From contig NZ_JAILYJ010000015.1 in NCBI RefSeq assembly GCF_019793465.1, positions 1 to 64,000 on the forward strand: DNA of 64,000 nt. The letters are read 5' to 3'. Under the pieces are notes generated by a model. That model was not told the DNA's origin. It did not search any database and worked only from the letters and a program-made list of their open reading frames with translations. This DNA comes from Rhizobium croatiense. Its GTDB lineage: Bacteria; Pseudomonadota; Alphaproteobacteria; Rhizobiales; Rhizobiaceae. The first letter of the stretch is position 1. Each line of letters starts with the position of its first letter. Both the position numbers and the translations under genes were made by a program. Positions 1-8,772 of this stretch are shown here, piece after piece.

Positions 1-266
1 TGAATTTTGCAACACCGGTCACCATCGCCGCCAACACCACTTATGTCGCCTCCTACCACACGACAGGAGCCTATGTGGCGACCAACAATTTCTTTACGAC
101 CGCCGTCACTAATGGTCCGCTGACGGCCCCGTCAAGTGCCGTCGCCGGCGGCAACGGTGTCTATGCCTATGGAGGATCCGCCACTGCAGGTCTTTTCCCC
201 ACCAACACCTACAATTCAGCGAATTACTATGCCGACGTGGTCTTCCGGCCGCAGCTCGTCGCGTGA
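1..266 (+). CDS. C-terminal end of a DUF4082 surface protein (5' truncated by window)
   Basis: The open frame enters from the left edge (first full codon at base 3) and ends with TGA at 264-266. The visible residues are the second half of a DUF4082 module: a TTYVASYHTTG strand, NNFFTT, a GNGVYAYGG turn and a final NYYADVVFRPQLVA. The same ending (NYYVDVAFKPQLAA) closes the giant protein at 1746-7070, so the two are paralogues. DUF4082 is a beta-rich module of unknown function found in secreted multidomain bacterial proteins. As in the paralogue, a COG0523 GTPase gene follows directly. The rest of the protein lies outside the window, so its other domains cannot be judged. Confidence 0.85.
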   Translation, partial: NFATPVTIAANTTYVASYHTTGAYVATNNFFTTAVTNGPLTAPSSAVAGGNGVYAYGGSATAGLFPTNTYNSANYYADVVFRPQLVA

Positions 267-368
267 GGCATGTGAGGGGATTACGAACGGGTTTCGAATG
301 AGGCTGATACGTCGCAAGTACTCGCCGCGGCTCCGGTCGCCCGGAACGCCCACATTCAAGGAAGGCCG

Positions 369-1553
369 ATGAGCAGGATCGAACGGCTTCCGGTAACCGT
401 GCTGGCCGGCTTTCTCGGCGCCGGCAAGACGACGCTCCTCAGCCACGTTCTGAATAACCGTCAGGGCCTGCGGGTCGCCGTCATCGTCAATGACATGAGC
501 GAAGTGAACATAGACGCCAGTCTCATTCGCGACGGCGACTGCAACCTGTCGCATACGACGGAGACATTGGTCGAGCTCAGCAACGGCTGCATATGCTGTA
601 CCCTGCGCAACGACCTCCTGACGGAAGTACGACGGCTGGCAGAGGAGCGGCGATACGACTATCTGTTGATCGAGGGCACCGGCATTGCCGAGCCACGTCC
701 CATTGCCGCAACCTTTTCCTTCCGCGACGAGACCGGTGTTTCGCTCGCTGATTTTGCCAGGCTCGATACGATGGTCACCGTGGTCGACGCTGCAAATCTG
801 TTAGCCGACTACAGCAGTGCCGACCTGCTTGCCGACCGTGGCCTGCAGCGTGACGGTGAGGACCGGCGCACCCTGATCGACCTGCTGGTGGATCAGATCG
901 AGTTTGCCGATGTCGTCGTGATCAACAAGATCTCGGATGCGACCGAAGAGGTCCGCGCGGAGGTGAGCAAGATCGTTACCTCTCTCAACCCGGATGCGCT
1001 TCAGGTGGAGACGGATTTCGGCAAGATTTCTCTTTCAACCGTCCTCGATACAGGCCTCTTCGATGAAGCAAAGGCCGCGGCGCATCCCCTGTGGCACAAG
1101 GAATTGTACAGCCCGGATGAGCATGTTCCGGAGACGGAGGAATACGGGGTCTCAAGCTTTGTCTATCGCACCCGGCGTCCCTTCGATCCGATGCGGTTTC
1201 GGGCATTCCTCGACGAGCCCTGGCCGGGAGTGCTGCGCGCCAAGGGCCATTTCTGGCTTGCCACGCGCCCGCGTCATGTAGGCCTGATGTCGGCTGCCGG
1301 GATCCAGCGGCGCTGCGAGCCCATGGGGCTCTGGTGGGCAGCCGTGCCCCGGCAGGACTGGCCCAACCACCAGCAGTTTCATCGACAGCTGCAGAGCCGA
1401 TGGGACAGCGCCTGGGGCGACCGCCGGCAGGAACTGGTTTTCATCGGCGTGGGCATGGACGAGACAACTGTACGGACTGCGCTGGACGGATGCCTCGCCA
1501 GCGCCGATCCGCGCGACTGGGCCGCCCTCGAAGATCCGTTTCCGGCCTGGTAA
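369..1553 (+). CDS. COG0523/CobW-family metallochaperone GTPase, copy 1
   Basis: A 394-residue G3E-family P-loop GTPase. It has Walker A GFLGAGKTT at residues 14-22, the family metal-binding CICC at 74-77, a Walker B-like LLIEGTGIAEP stretch near 100 and a base-recognition VVINK near 185. The CobW C-terminal domain covers about the last 150 residues (YRTRRPFDP, KGHFWLATRP). Relatives such as ZigA and YeiR bind Zn and are thought to deliver metal to client enzymes, often under zinc shortage. The ATG has AAGGAAGG just upstream. It is clearly a paralogue of the gene at 7120-8370, and each copy follows a DUF4082 protein gene. No clear Zur-type operator was seen upstream. The metal and client are unknown. 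A client among the neighbouring secreted proteins is an inference. Confidence 0.9.
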   Translation: MSRIERLPVTVLAGFLGAGKTTLLSHVLNNRQGLRVAVIVNDMSEVNIDASLIRDGDCNLSHTTETLVELSNGCICCTLRNDLLTEVRRLAEERRYDYLLIEGTGIAEPRPIAATFSFRDETGVSLADFARLDTMVTVVDAANLLADYSSADLLADRGLQRDGEDRRTLIDLLVDQIEFADVVVINKISDATEEVRAEVSKIVTSLNPDALQVETDFGKISLSTVLDTGLFDEAKAAAHPLWHKELYSPDEHVPETEEYGVSSFVYRTRRPFDPMRFRAFLDEPWPGVLRAKGHFWLATRPRHVGLMSAAGIQRRCEPMGLWWAAVPRQDWPNHQQFHRQLQSRWDSAWGDRRQELVFIGVGMDETTVRTALDGCLASADPRDWAALEDPFPAW

Positions 1554-1745
1554 CACGGGCGGCGAACGACAACGCTCGAGTTAACCGGCGCGGTCACCCA
1601 GCGCGGCCACCTGGCAGCAGCTGTAGGCGGCTTTGGGACCTTCTCGGCCAGTAGGCGCTGAGGGTCATCATATCGACGTATGGGGGTACCACCCATATAC
1701 CCCAGATTGCTGTCGTCCGTTCCTTCACGAAAGCTGGCAGGATGA

Positions 1746-4700
1746 ATGTCTGCAATGTCGATCGACGGATTGGGGACGCCGCTGATGCGGAGAATTCATG
1801 TCAGTAATCGTGAGTACCTGAGTATATTTGGTGGAGCGTTGATTATCTGTCGTTCATCCTCTGCCTGGAGCGCAGGCCTTGGATCCACGACGGTCGTGTC
1901 TTCGACGAATAGCGATGGTTCCCCGGGCTTTGCCAATCAGGGCAGCGCAACAGTCCAATCCTCCTTCACCGGCACGGTCACATCGTCCCTGACATCATCG
2001 GTCGACATGCAGGCGCCCTCGGCATCGCCGACGGCCATGCCGACGCCTGCGGCCGATGGCGGCACGCAGGACACGTCCACGAAGACGGCGTCGGCTGCGA
2101 CGGTCTTCGAGACGCCTTCCTCGACATCCGAGCGCACCGTGCTTGGCCCGGATCCGCTCGAGGAGGCTGCGACACTGCCTGCCGCTCCCGAGCTGACCGG
2201 TGTTACCAGCAATGCCGATACGGGCAGCGGCGAAACGGCGGCGCCTGTTCCTTCTTCCGGCAGTGTCGCCACGGCTTCGTTGCGCCTACAGGCCTCGATT
2301 GCATCCATTTCGGTCGAGCAGAGCCAGGACACATCTGCGGAGACGACAGCGGCCCCGACAGCACTGGTGGCCCCAGCGACGGCTGCGCCTGCGGCGACGC
2401 CCAACAAGATCGCGCTGGAAAACCTGAAGCAGGGCAACCCGATCAGCGAGTGGGGGCTGGAGGGCGACGGCGGCGGCACCATCCAGGGCTTTGCCACCGA
2501 AATCAGCACGAATATAGGCCAGACGGTCAATTTCAAGATCGCCACCGATTCCACCCATTACCGCATCGATATCTATCGCATGGGCTATTATGGCGGGGCT
2601 GGCGCGCGCAAGGTCGACTCGATCGAGCAGCAGCTGACCACGGCGCAGATCCAGCCGCATCCAATCGTCGACATGTCGCTCGGTCTCATCGATTGCGGCA
2701 ACTGGTCGGTCTCAGCAAGCTGGCAGATTCCATCGGACGCGGTCTCCGGCGTCTATTTCGCCAAGCTGGTGCGCGAGGATGGCACCGAGGATGCCAGCAT
2801 CATCCCCTTCGTCGTGCGCGACGACGCCTCGACCAGCGATATCGTCTTCCAGACATCGGACACGACCTGGCAGGCCTATAATGCGTGGGGCGGCGCCAGC
2901 CTCTATTATGGTGAAGTGCCCGTCGATCCGGCAGACATGATCGGCTACCTGCCGCCGAACTGCAGCTGCGGCGTGACCGCGATCGGCCGCGCTTCGGCGG
3001 TCAGCTACAACAGGCCGATCATCACCAATACGAGTCCTATCGGCGGCTCGCATGATTACATCTTCGGCGTCGAATCCTCCGCCATCTCGTGGCTGGAGCA
3101 GAACGGCTACGACGTGTCCTATATATCAGGCGTCGATACGGCGCGCAGCGGCGGCCTGCTGCTCAACCATGATGCCTATCTCTCCGTCGGACATGACGAA
3201 TACTGGTCTGCCGAACAGCGCGCCAATGTCGAGGCCGCCCGCGATGCCGGCGTCAACCTCGCCTTCTGGAGCGGCAACGAATGCTATTGGAAGGTGCGCT
3301 GGGAAAGCAGCATCGACGGCAGCGGCCAGGCCTACCGCACCATGGTCTGCTACAAGGAGACCTGGGGCACGAGCACGGATCCGAGCAATGTCGGCACCGG
3401 CACCTGGCGCGATCCGCGTTATGCCGATCCGGGGCAGGAGCCGGAGAATTCGCTGACGGGCACGATGTTCCAGGTGGACAGCTACCGCCAGGATACGATC
3501 TCCATCCCCTACGACTATTCGAACCTGCGCTTCTGGCGCAACACCGAGGTTTCGGAGCTGCAGGAGGGCGATAGCTATAATCTCGTGCAGAACCTGCTCG
3601 GCTATGAATGGGATTCCGATGTCGAGAACGGATTCCGTCCGGATGGACTGATCAATCTGTCGCTATCCTCGGTCTCGGTGAGCACCTATCTGCGCGACTA
3701 CGGCACGACGGTCGGCGATGCGGTGGCAACCCACAGCCTGACCATGTACCGGGCGGCAAGCGGCGCGTTGGTCTTCGGCGCCGGCACCGTCTTCTGGTCC
3801 TGGGGCCTGAGCGACAACCATCAGGGCCCGACGACATCGACCGATCGCAACGTGCAGCAGGCGATGGTCAACATGTTCGCCGACATGGGCATCCAGCCGA
3901 TGACGCTGGATGCGAGCCTGATCCTGGCGACACAATCGACCGATACGCTGAAGCCCACCTCGTCGATCAGCTCGTCGATATCAGGCGCAAGCTTCGTCGA
4001 GGGGCAGCGCGTGACGATCACCGGCACGGCCCAGGATTTCGGCGGCGGCATCATCGCCGGCGTCGAAATCTCGACCGATGGCGGCCAGCACTGGTTCAAG
4101 GCGACGGGCCGCGAGACCTGGAGCTATAACTGGGTCGTCCAGGCGAGCGGGACCTATACGATCCTGTCGCGCGCCGTCGACGACAGCGTCAACATGGAGG
4201 CGCCAGCGGCCGGCAAGCAGGTCACCGTCACCCTGCCGGACACGCAGGGCCTGTGGACGCTGGCGGACAAGCCCGCCGTCGAAACGGCGATCGATCGTGA
4301 TTCCGTCGAACTCGGCCTGCGCTTCCAGGCGACGACGGCAGGCTATGTCGAGGGCATCCGCTTCTACAAGGGCTTCTACAATACCGGCGACCATGCCGTC
4401 AGCCTCTGGAGCGCCAACGGAACGCTGCTGGCAACGGGGGTCTCGGTCGGTGAATCGCTCTCCGGCTGGCAGACGGTGATGTTCTCCAGCCCGATCCAGA
4501 TTGCGGCCGGCACGACCTATGTGGCCTCCTATCACACCAATGGCTTCTACTCCGCCACCGATAATTACTTCGGCGGCACCTATGCCAGCGGCGCGCTGAA
4601 GGTCGTCGATGGCGGCGGCGTCTATGCCTATGGCGATAATGCCGGCACCTTCCCCGGACAGAACCTCGGAACCGGCACCAACTACTGGGTCGACGTGGTC

Positions 4701-7070
4701 TTCGACGCCGGCCCCAACAGCGCGCCGGTTGCGACCGACAATACCGGGCTGACGCTGACCCGCAACGACAGCGTCGTCATCTCGATCGCCTCGCTCGTCG
4801 GAAACGATACGGATCCCAACGGCGATGCGATGACGATTTCGGCCGTCGGCAATGCCGTCAACGGCACGGTGATGCTCAACAAGCAGAACGGCACCATCAC
4901 CTTCACGCCAACCAGCAATTATTCGGGGCCGGCAAGCTTCACCTATACGCTGTCGGACGGGCGCGGCGGCACGGATCAGGGCAATGTCAGCCTCACCGTG
5001 GAGCCAGGCCCTTCAGGGGAGACGCTGTTCAAGTCGAGCGAGGGGCCGACGGGCGCAGGCTTCAGCGAGGGCCAGTCGCTGGAACTCGGCATGCGGTTCT
5101 CCGCTTCGTCGAGCGGCATGGTGACCGGCATCCGCTTCTACAAGGCGTCCGGCGATACCGGCCCGCATACCGGCTCGCTGTGGACGGCCGACGGCACGCT
5201 GGTCGCGACCGTCACCTTCGCCGACAGCGGAGCGGTGAGCGGCTGGCAGACCGCGACGTTCTCGAACCCGGTGCATATCCTGGCCGGCACGACCTATGTC
5301 GCCTCCTACCACACGACGGGCTCTTATGTGGCAACGGCAAATTATTTCACGACCACCCATAGCAATGGCTCGCTGACGGCGCTTGCCGGCAGTAACGGCG
5401 TCTTTGCCGACGGCTCCGGTTTCCCGACCTCCAGCTACCAGTCGTCGAACTACTGGGTGGATGTCGTCTATAACCAGACGAGCAACGTGCTGCCGGTCGC
5501 CGCCAATGACAATGGCTACACGACCTATTCCAGCACGGCGCTGTCGATTGCCGCAGCCAGCCTGCTTGCAAACGACACCGATGGCGATGGCGACGCGCTC
5601 AGCATCACCGGTGTCAATGGTGCGGTCCACGGAACGGTGAGCTTCAACAGCCAGACCAAGTCAGTCATTTTCACGCCGACGGCGGGTTATACCGGCGCGG
5701 CAAGCTTCTCCTATACGGTTTCGGACGGGTTTGGCGGCACGGCGGCCGCCACTGTCAGCCTCACTGTCGACACGCCGCCGGCCGGGGGCGCGACGTCGAG
5801 CCTGTTCACCGGCGCCGATACGTCGGGGATTGCCGCCGCCAACGACGCCAACTCGGTCGAACTCGGCGTCAAGTTCATCGCTTCTGCCAACGGCCAGATC
5901 ACCGGGCTCACCTATTACAGAAGCGCCCAGGATACCGGCACGCATGTCGGCTCGCTGTGGACGGTGAACGGCCAGCTTCTGGCCCAGGCGACCTTCATCA
6001 ACGAGACGGCAAGCGGCTGGCAGACAGTTTCCTTCACCCAGCCGATGAATGTTTCGGCCGGCACCACCTATGTGGCAAGCTACCATTCGAACGGCTTCTA
6101 TTCGGCAACAGCGAATTACTTCACGACGGATTATTCGAACGGTGCGCTGACGGCGCCGTCGAGTGCGACGAGCGGCGGCAACGGCCTTTATGCCTATGGC
6201 ACGAGCAGCCTGTTTCCGACCGCTTCCTACAATGCGAGCAACTACTGGATCGACGTGCTCTATCAGCAGGGCAGCGGGCAGAATGCGGTTCCGGTCGCCG
6301 CCAATGACAGCGGCTTCTCGACCAACACCGGCACGCCGATCACCATTCAGGCCTCGGCACTCCTGGCAAACGATAGCGACGGCAATGGCGATCCGCTTGT
6401 CGTTACCGGTGTCAGCGGCGCGGTCAACGGCACTGTTTCCTACGATGCCCAGGCCCAGACGGTGACATTTACGCCGACGGCAGGCTATTCGGGGCCGGCA
6501 AGCTTCAGCTACGCGATTTCGGACGGCAAGGGCGGCACGGCCTCGGCCCAGGTTGCGCTCACCGTCAACGGCAGCCAGTCGGCTGGGCCGGAGCAGAACC
6601 TCTTTGCCGCCGATGCGACGCCTGCGATCGTCAACGCCAACGACAACCAGCAGATCAATCTCGGTATGAAATTCCAGGCCGATACCGCGGGCTGGATCAC
6701 CGGCATCCGCTTCTACAAGGGTGCCGATAATACCGGCCCGCATAACGGCTATCTGTGGACGGCCTCCGGCACGCTGCTCGGCAGCGTCACCTTCAGCAAC
6801 GAGACGGCGAGCGGCTGGCAGACTGCGCAGCTCACCCAGCAGATCGCGATCCAGGCCGATACGACCTACGTCGTTTCCTACTCGAGCAACGGCAATTACT
6901 CGGCGACCGGCAATTATTTTGCCAGCGATGTGACGAATGGGGACCTGAAGGCGCCCGGCGGCAATAACGGCGTCTATGCCTATGGATCGGGTGGGCTGTT
7001 CCCGACCGCCAGCTACAACAGCACGAACTACTACGTGGACGTGGCATTCAAACCGCAACTCGCGGCGTAA
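1746..7070 (+). CDS. Giant secreted protein: dimethylformamidase-like domain plus DUF4082 and cadherin-like repeats
   Basis: 1774 residues. The N-terminus is a possible membrane/signal segment (about 18-40), followed by a Ser/Thr/Ala/Pro-rich linker to about 220. Residues about 220-730 resemble the large-subunit fold of N,N-dimethylformamidase (DYIFGVES, LSVGHDEYWS, FWSGNECYWKVRW). About 735-828 is an Ig-like strand domain (STDGGQHW). After that come four DUF4082 modules (about 833-987, 1090-1243, 1350-1506, 1617-1774) alternating with three cadherin-like/tandem-95 repeats (LLANDTDGDGD, FTPTAGY, SYTVSDG) at about 991-1086, 1246-1343 and 1509-1608. This looks like an extracellular enzyme or adhesin. 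No RTX nonapeptides are seen, yet a type I exporter lies downstream, so it is the obvious candidate substrate. Enzymatic activity on amides is not proven. ATG at 1755 and 1785 are alternative starts. Confidence 0.85.
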   Translation: MSAMSIDGLGTPLMRRIHVSNREYLSIFGGALIICRSSSAWSAGLGSTTVVSSTNSDGSPGFANQGSATVQSSFTGTVTSSLTSSVDMQAPSASPTAMPTPAADGGTQDTSTKTASAATVFETPSSTSERTVLGPDPLEEAATLPAAPELTGVTSNADTGSGETAAPVPSSGSVATASLRLQASIASISVEQSQDTSAETTAAPTALVAPATAAPAATPNKIALENLKQGNPISEWGLEGDGGGTIQGFATEISTNIGQTVNFKIATDSTHYRIDIYRMGYYGGAGARKVDSIEQQLTTAQIQPHPIVDMSLGLIDCGNWSVSASWQIPSDAVSGVYFAKLVREDGTEDASIIPFVVRDDASTSDIVFQTSDTTWQAYNAWGGASLYYGEVPVDPADMIGYLPPNCSCGVTAIGRASAVSYNRPIITNTSPIGGSHDYIFGVESSAISWLEQNGYDVSYISGVDTARSGGLLLNHDAYLSVGHDEYWSAEQRANVEAARDAGVNLAFWSGNECYWKVRWESSIDGSGQAYRTMVCYKETWGTSTDPSNVGTGTWRDPRYADPGQEPENSLTGTMFQVDSYRQDTISIPYDYSNLRFWRNTEVSELQEGDSYNLVQNLLGYEWDSDVENGFRPDGLINLSLSSVSVSTYLRDYGTTVGDAVATHSLTMYRAASGALVFGAGTVFWSWGLSDNHQGPTTSTDRNVQQAMVNMFADMGIQPMTLDASLILATQSTDTLKPTSSISSSISGASFVEGQRVTITGTAQDFGGGIIAGVEISTDGGQHWFKATGRETWSYNWVVQASGTYTILSRAVDDSVNMEAPAAGKQVTVTLPDTQGLWTLADKPAVETAIDRDSVELGLRFQATTAGYVEGIRFYKGFYNTGDHAVSLWSANGTLLATGVSVGESLSGWQTVMFSSPIQIAAGTTYVASYHTNGFYSATDNYFGGTYASGALKVVDGGGVYAYGDNAGTFPGQNLGTGTNYWVDVVFDAGPNSAPVATDNTGLTLTRNDSVVISIASLVGNDTDPNGDAMTISAVGNAVNGTVMLNKQNGTITFTPTSNYSGPASFTYTLSDGRGGTDQGNVSLTVEPGPSGETLFKSSEGPTGAGFSEGQSLELGMRFSASSSGMVTGIRFYKASGDTGPHTGSLWTADGTLVATVTFADSGAVSGWQTATFSNPVHILAGTTYVASYHTTGSYVATANYFTTTHSNGSLTALAGSNGVFADGSGFPTSSYQSSNYWVDVVYNQTSNVLPVAANDNGYTTYSSTALSIAAASLLANDTDGDGDALSITGVNGAVHGTVSFNSQTKSVIFTPTAGYTGAASFSYTVSDGFGGTAAATVSLTVDTPPAGGATSSLFTGADTSGIAAANDANSVELGVKFIASANGQITGLTYYRSAQDTGTHVGSLWTVNGQLLAQATFINETASGWQTVSFTQPMNVSAGTTYVASYHSNGFYSATANYFTTDYSNGALTAPSSATSGGNGLYAYGTSSLFPTASYNASNYWIDVLYQQGSGQNAVPVAANDSGFSTNTGTPITIQASALLANDSDGNGDPLVVTGVSGAVNGTVSYDAQAQTVTFTPTAGYSGPASFSYAISDGKGGTASAQVALTVNGSQSAGPEQNLFAADATPAIVNANDNQQINLGMKFQADTAGWITGIRFYKGADNTGPHNGYLWTASGTLLGSVTFSNETASGWQTAQLTQQIAIQADTTYVVSYSSNGNYSATGNYFASDVTNGDLKAPGGNNGVYAYGSGGLFPTASYNSTNYYVDVAFKPQLAA

Positions 7071-7119
7071 TGCCCACGCGGATGTAAGACCAAGCATGCC
7101 GTAAAGAGTGAGAGTATCG

Positions 7120-8370
7120 ATGATGCGTACAGATATCAGATTGCCGGTTACGGTTCTCGCCGGGTTTCTCGGCGCCGGAAAGACGACTGTCCTCAATCAT
7201 GTCCTGAGCAATCGGGAGGGTCGTCGGGTTGCTGTCATCGTCAACGATATGAGCGAGGTCAACATCGATGCGGATCTCGTGCGCGAGGGCGGCGCGGATC
7301 TGTCGCGCACGGACGAGACGCTGGTAGAGCTCACCAACGGGTGCATCTGCTGCACCCTGCGCGACGATCTCCTGAGCGAGGTGCGGCGATTGGCAGCCGC
7401 CGGCCGTTTCGATTATCTGCTGATCGAGGGCACCGGCATTGCCGAGCCGCTGCCGGTCGCAGCCACGTTCTCCTTCCGCGACGAAAGCGGGGCAGCCCTT
7501 TGCGACGTCGCCCGACTGGACACGATGGTCTGCGTCGTCGATGCGGTCAATCTGCTTGCCGATTACCAGAGTGCCGAGTTCCTTGCCGATCGCGGCGAAC
7601 GGCGTGACGGGGACGATGAGCGCAAGCTCGTGGAACTGCTCGTCGAGCAGATCGAATTTTCCGATGTCGTCATCATCAACAAGGCAGGCGACGTGCCGTG
7701 CGCCGACCTTGCCGAGGTGCGCCGGGTCGTCGCGGCCCTCAATCCGGATGCTGGGGTGATCGAAGCAGTCTTCGGCCAGGTGCCGCTCGGCACGATCCTG
7801 AATACCGGTCTCTTCAGCGAGGCGAAGGCCGCCCGCCATCCGCTGTGGCACAAGGAACTCTTCGGTTGGGGCGACCATGTGCCGGAGACCGAGGAATACG
7901 GCATCAGAAGCTTCGTCTATCGCAGCCGCCGGCCGTTTGATCCCTCAAAGCTGCAGGGTTTCCTCGGCAGGAAATGGTCTGGCCTCATCCGTGCGAAGGG
8001 GCATTTCTGGCTGGCGACGAGGCCGGATGAGATCGGCCTTCTGTCGATTGCTGGCACGCAGTGCCGCATCGATACCAGGGGTTTCTGGTGGGCCTCGGTG
8101 CCGAAGGTGCAGTGGCCACGCTTTCCGCAGTTCCGCCAGCTCATCGACCGGTATTGGGACGAGGTCTGGGGCGACCGCCGCCAGGAACTCGTCTTCATCG
8201 GCGCCGGCTTCGACGAAGGAGCAATCAGGGCGGCACTCGACGACTGCCTGACCGGTGAGGAGACAGGCTTCGACCCGCAGACTGCTGTCGGGCTCCGGGA
8301 CCCGTTTCCAGCCTGGCCGCACGGGCATGTGCATGCACATCAAACAGTTAGAGCGTCCTCATGGACGTAA
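7120..8370 (+). CDS. COG0523/CobW-family metallochaperone GTPase, copy 2
   Basis: 416 residues from the ATG at 7120, which has GAGTGAGAG upstream; a GTG at 7108 is also in frame but has a poorer site. It shows the same features as copy 1: GFLGAGKTT near the N-terminus, CICC in NGCICCTLR, LLIEGTGIAEP, VVIINK, and the CobW C-terminal domain with KGHFWLATRP. It differs from copy 1 in a C-terminal extension containing HGHVHAH, a short His-rich tract of the sort that binds Zn or Ni in this family. It starts about 50 bases after the giant protein gene and is probably co-transcribed with it. A hairpin (CGTCC-TCAT-GGACG) overlaps its stop codon. It is a likely metal-delivery factor; the client is unknown. 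Confidence 0.9.
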   Translation: MMRTDIRLPVTVLAGFLGAGKTTVLNHVLSNREGRRVAVIVNDMSEVNIDADLVREGGADLSRTDETLVELTNGCICCTLRDDLLSEVRRLAAAGRFDYLLIEGTGIAEPLPVAATFSFRDESGAALCDVARLDTMVCVVDAVNLLADYQSAEFLADRGERRDGDDERKLVELLVEQIEFSDVVIINKAGDVPCADLAEVRRVVAALNPDAGVIEAVFGQVPLGTILNTGLFSEAKAARHPLWHKELFGWGDHVPETEEYGIRSFVYRSRRPFDPSKLQGFLGRKWSGLIRAKGHFWLATRPDEIGLLSIAGTQCRIDTRGFWWASVPKVQWPRFPQFRQLIDRYWDEVWGDRRQELVFIGAGFDEGAIRAALDDCLTGEETGFDPQTAVGLRDPFPAWPHGHVHAHQTVRASSWT

Positions 8371-8418
8371 GGCGCCCTAAGGTGAAGACGTTTTGATTAT
8401 GAACCAGAGGAGAGAACA

Positions 8419-8727
8419 ATGAGCAACGAACTCTACGCAGACGGCATCGGCGAAATCACCATTACCGGAACGATCGTGCGCATCGACCTGATGTCGCTTT
8501 CGGCTACCGATCGTGATGCCAACAACAACCCGAAACCGGTCTTCCGCCAGCGCATCATCATGCCTGTCGATGCCTTCGCCAATGCGGTCGATCTGATGCA
8601 GAAGGCGCTCGGCGGGTTGGTCGAAGCGGGGGCGGTTCGTCGCGTTGGCGATATGTCAGCTGCGGCGGCTGCCGATATTCAATCGGGGCCGGCCGGCGCT
8701 TCGAACGCTTCGCCGAACTTCAACTGA
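8419..8727 (+). CDS. Small protein of unknown function in type I secretion operon
   Basis: A 102-residue protein with a strong ribosome site (GAGGAGAG, 5 bases before ATG). The first ~70 residues look like a compact folded domain (GEITITGTIVRIDLMSL, FRQRIIMPVDAFANAVDLMQKAL). The tail is Ala/Gly/Ser-rich and probably disordered. There is no signal peptide or membrane segment. It lies between the GTPase and the secretion ABC transporter and reads in the same direction, so a role in export of the giant protein (chaperone or regulator) is possible. I do not recognise the family and nothing in the sequence proves that role. Confidence 0.75.
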   Translation: MSNELYADGIGEITITGTIVRIDLMSLSATDRDANNNPKPVFRQRIIMPVDAFANAVDLMQKALGGLVEAGAVRRVGDMSAAAAADIQSGPAGASNASPNFN

Positions 8728-8772
8728 TAAAACAGATATCGCCTCGGTTTCGTATTGGGTTTCGGGTGGGCC

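Noticed and set aside
1676..1704. Imperfect inverted repeat GTATGGGGGTACCACCCATATAC upstream of the giant protein gene, considered as an operator
   Set aside because: Several mismatched pairs and no second copy in the window; may be a regulatory site but the evidence is weak.
4243..7067. Internal repeats in the giant protein gene, considered as a DNA repeat array
   Set aside because: They are explained by repeated protein domains; nucleotide identity is not uniform and there are no spacers as in CRISPR.
5661..7196. 511-codon minus-strand frame opposite the giant protein
   Set aside because: It mirrors the repeats on the other strand; composition is Arg/Gly/Ala-rich without motifs. It is a by-product of GC-rich codon use.
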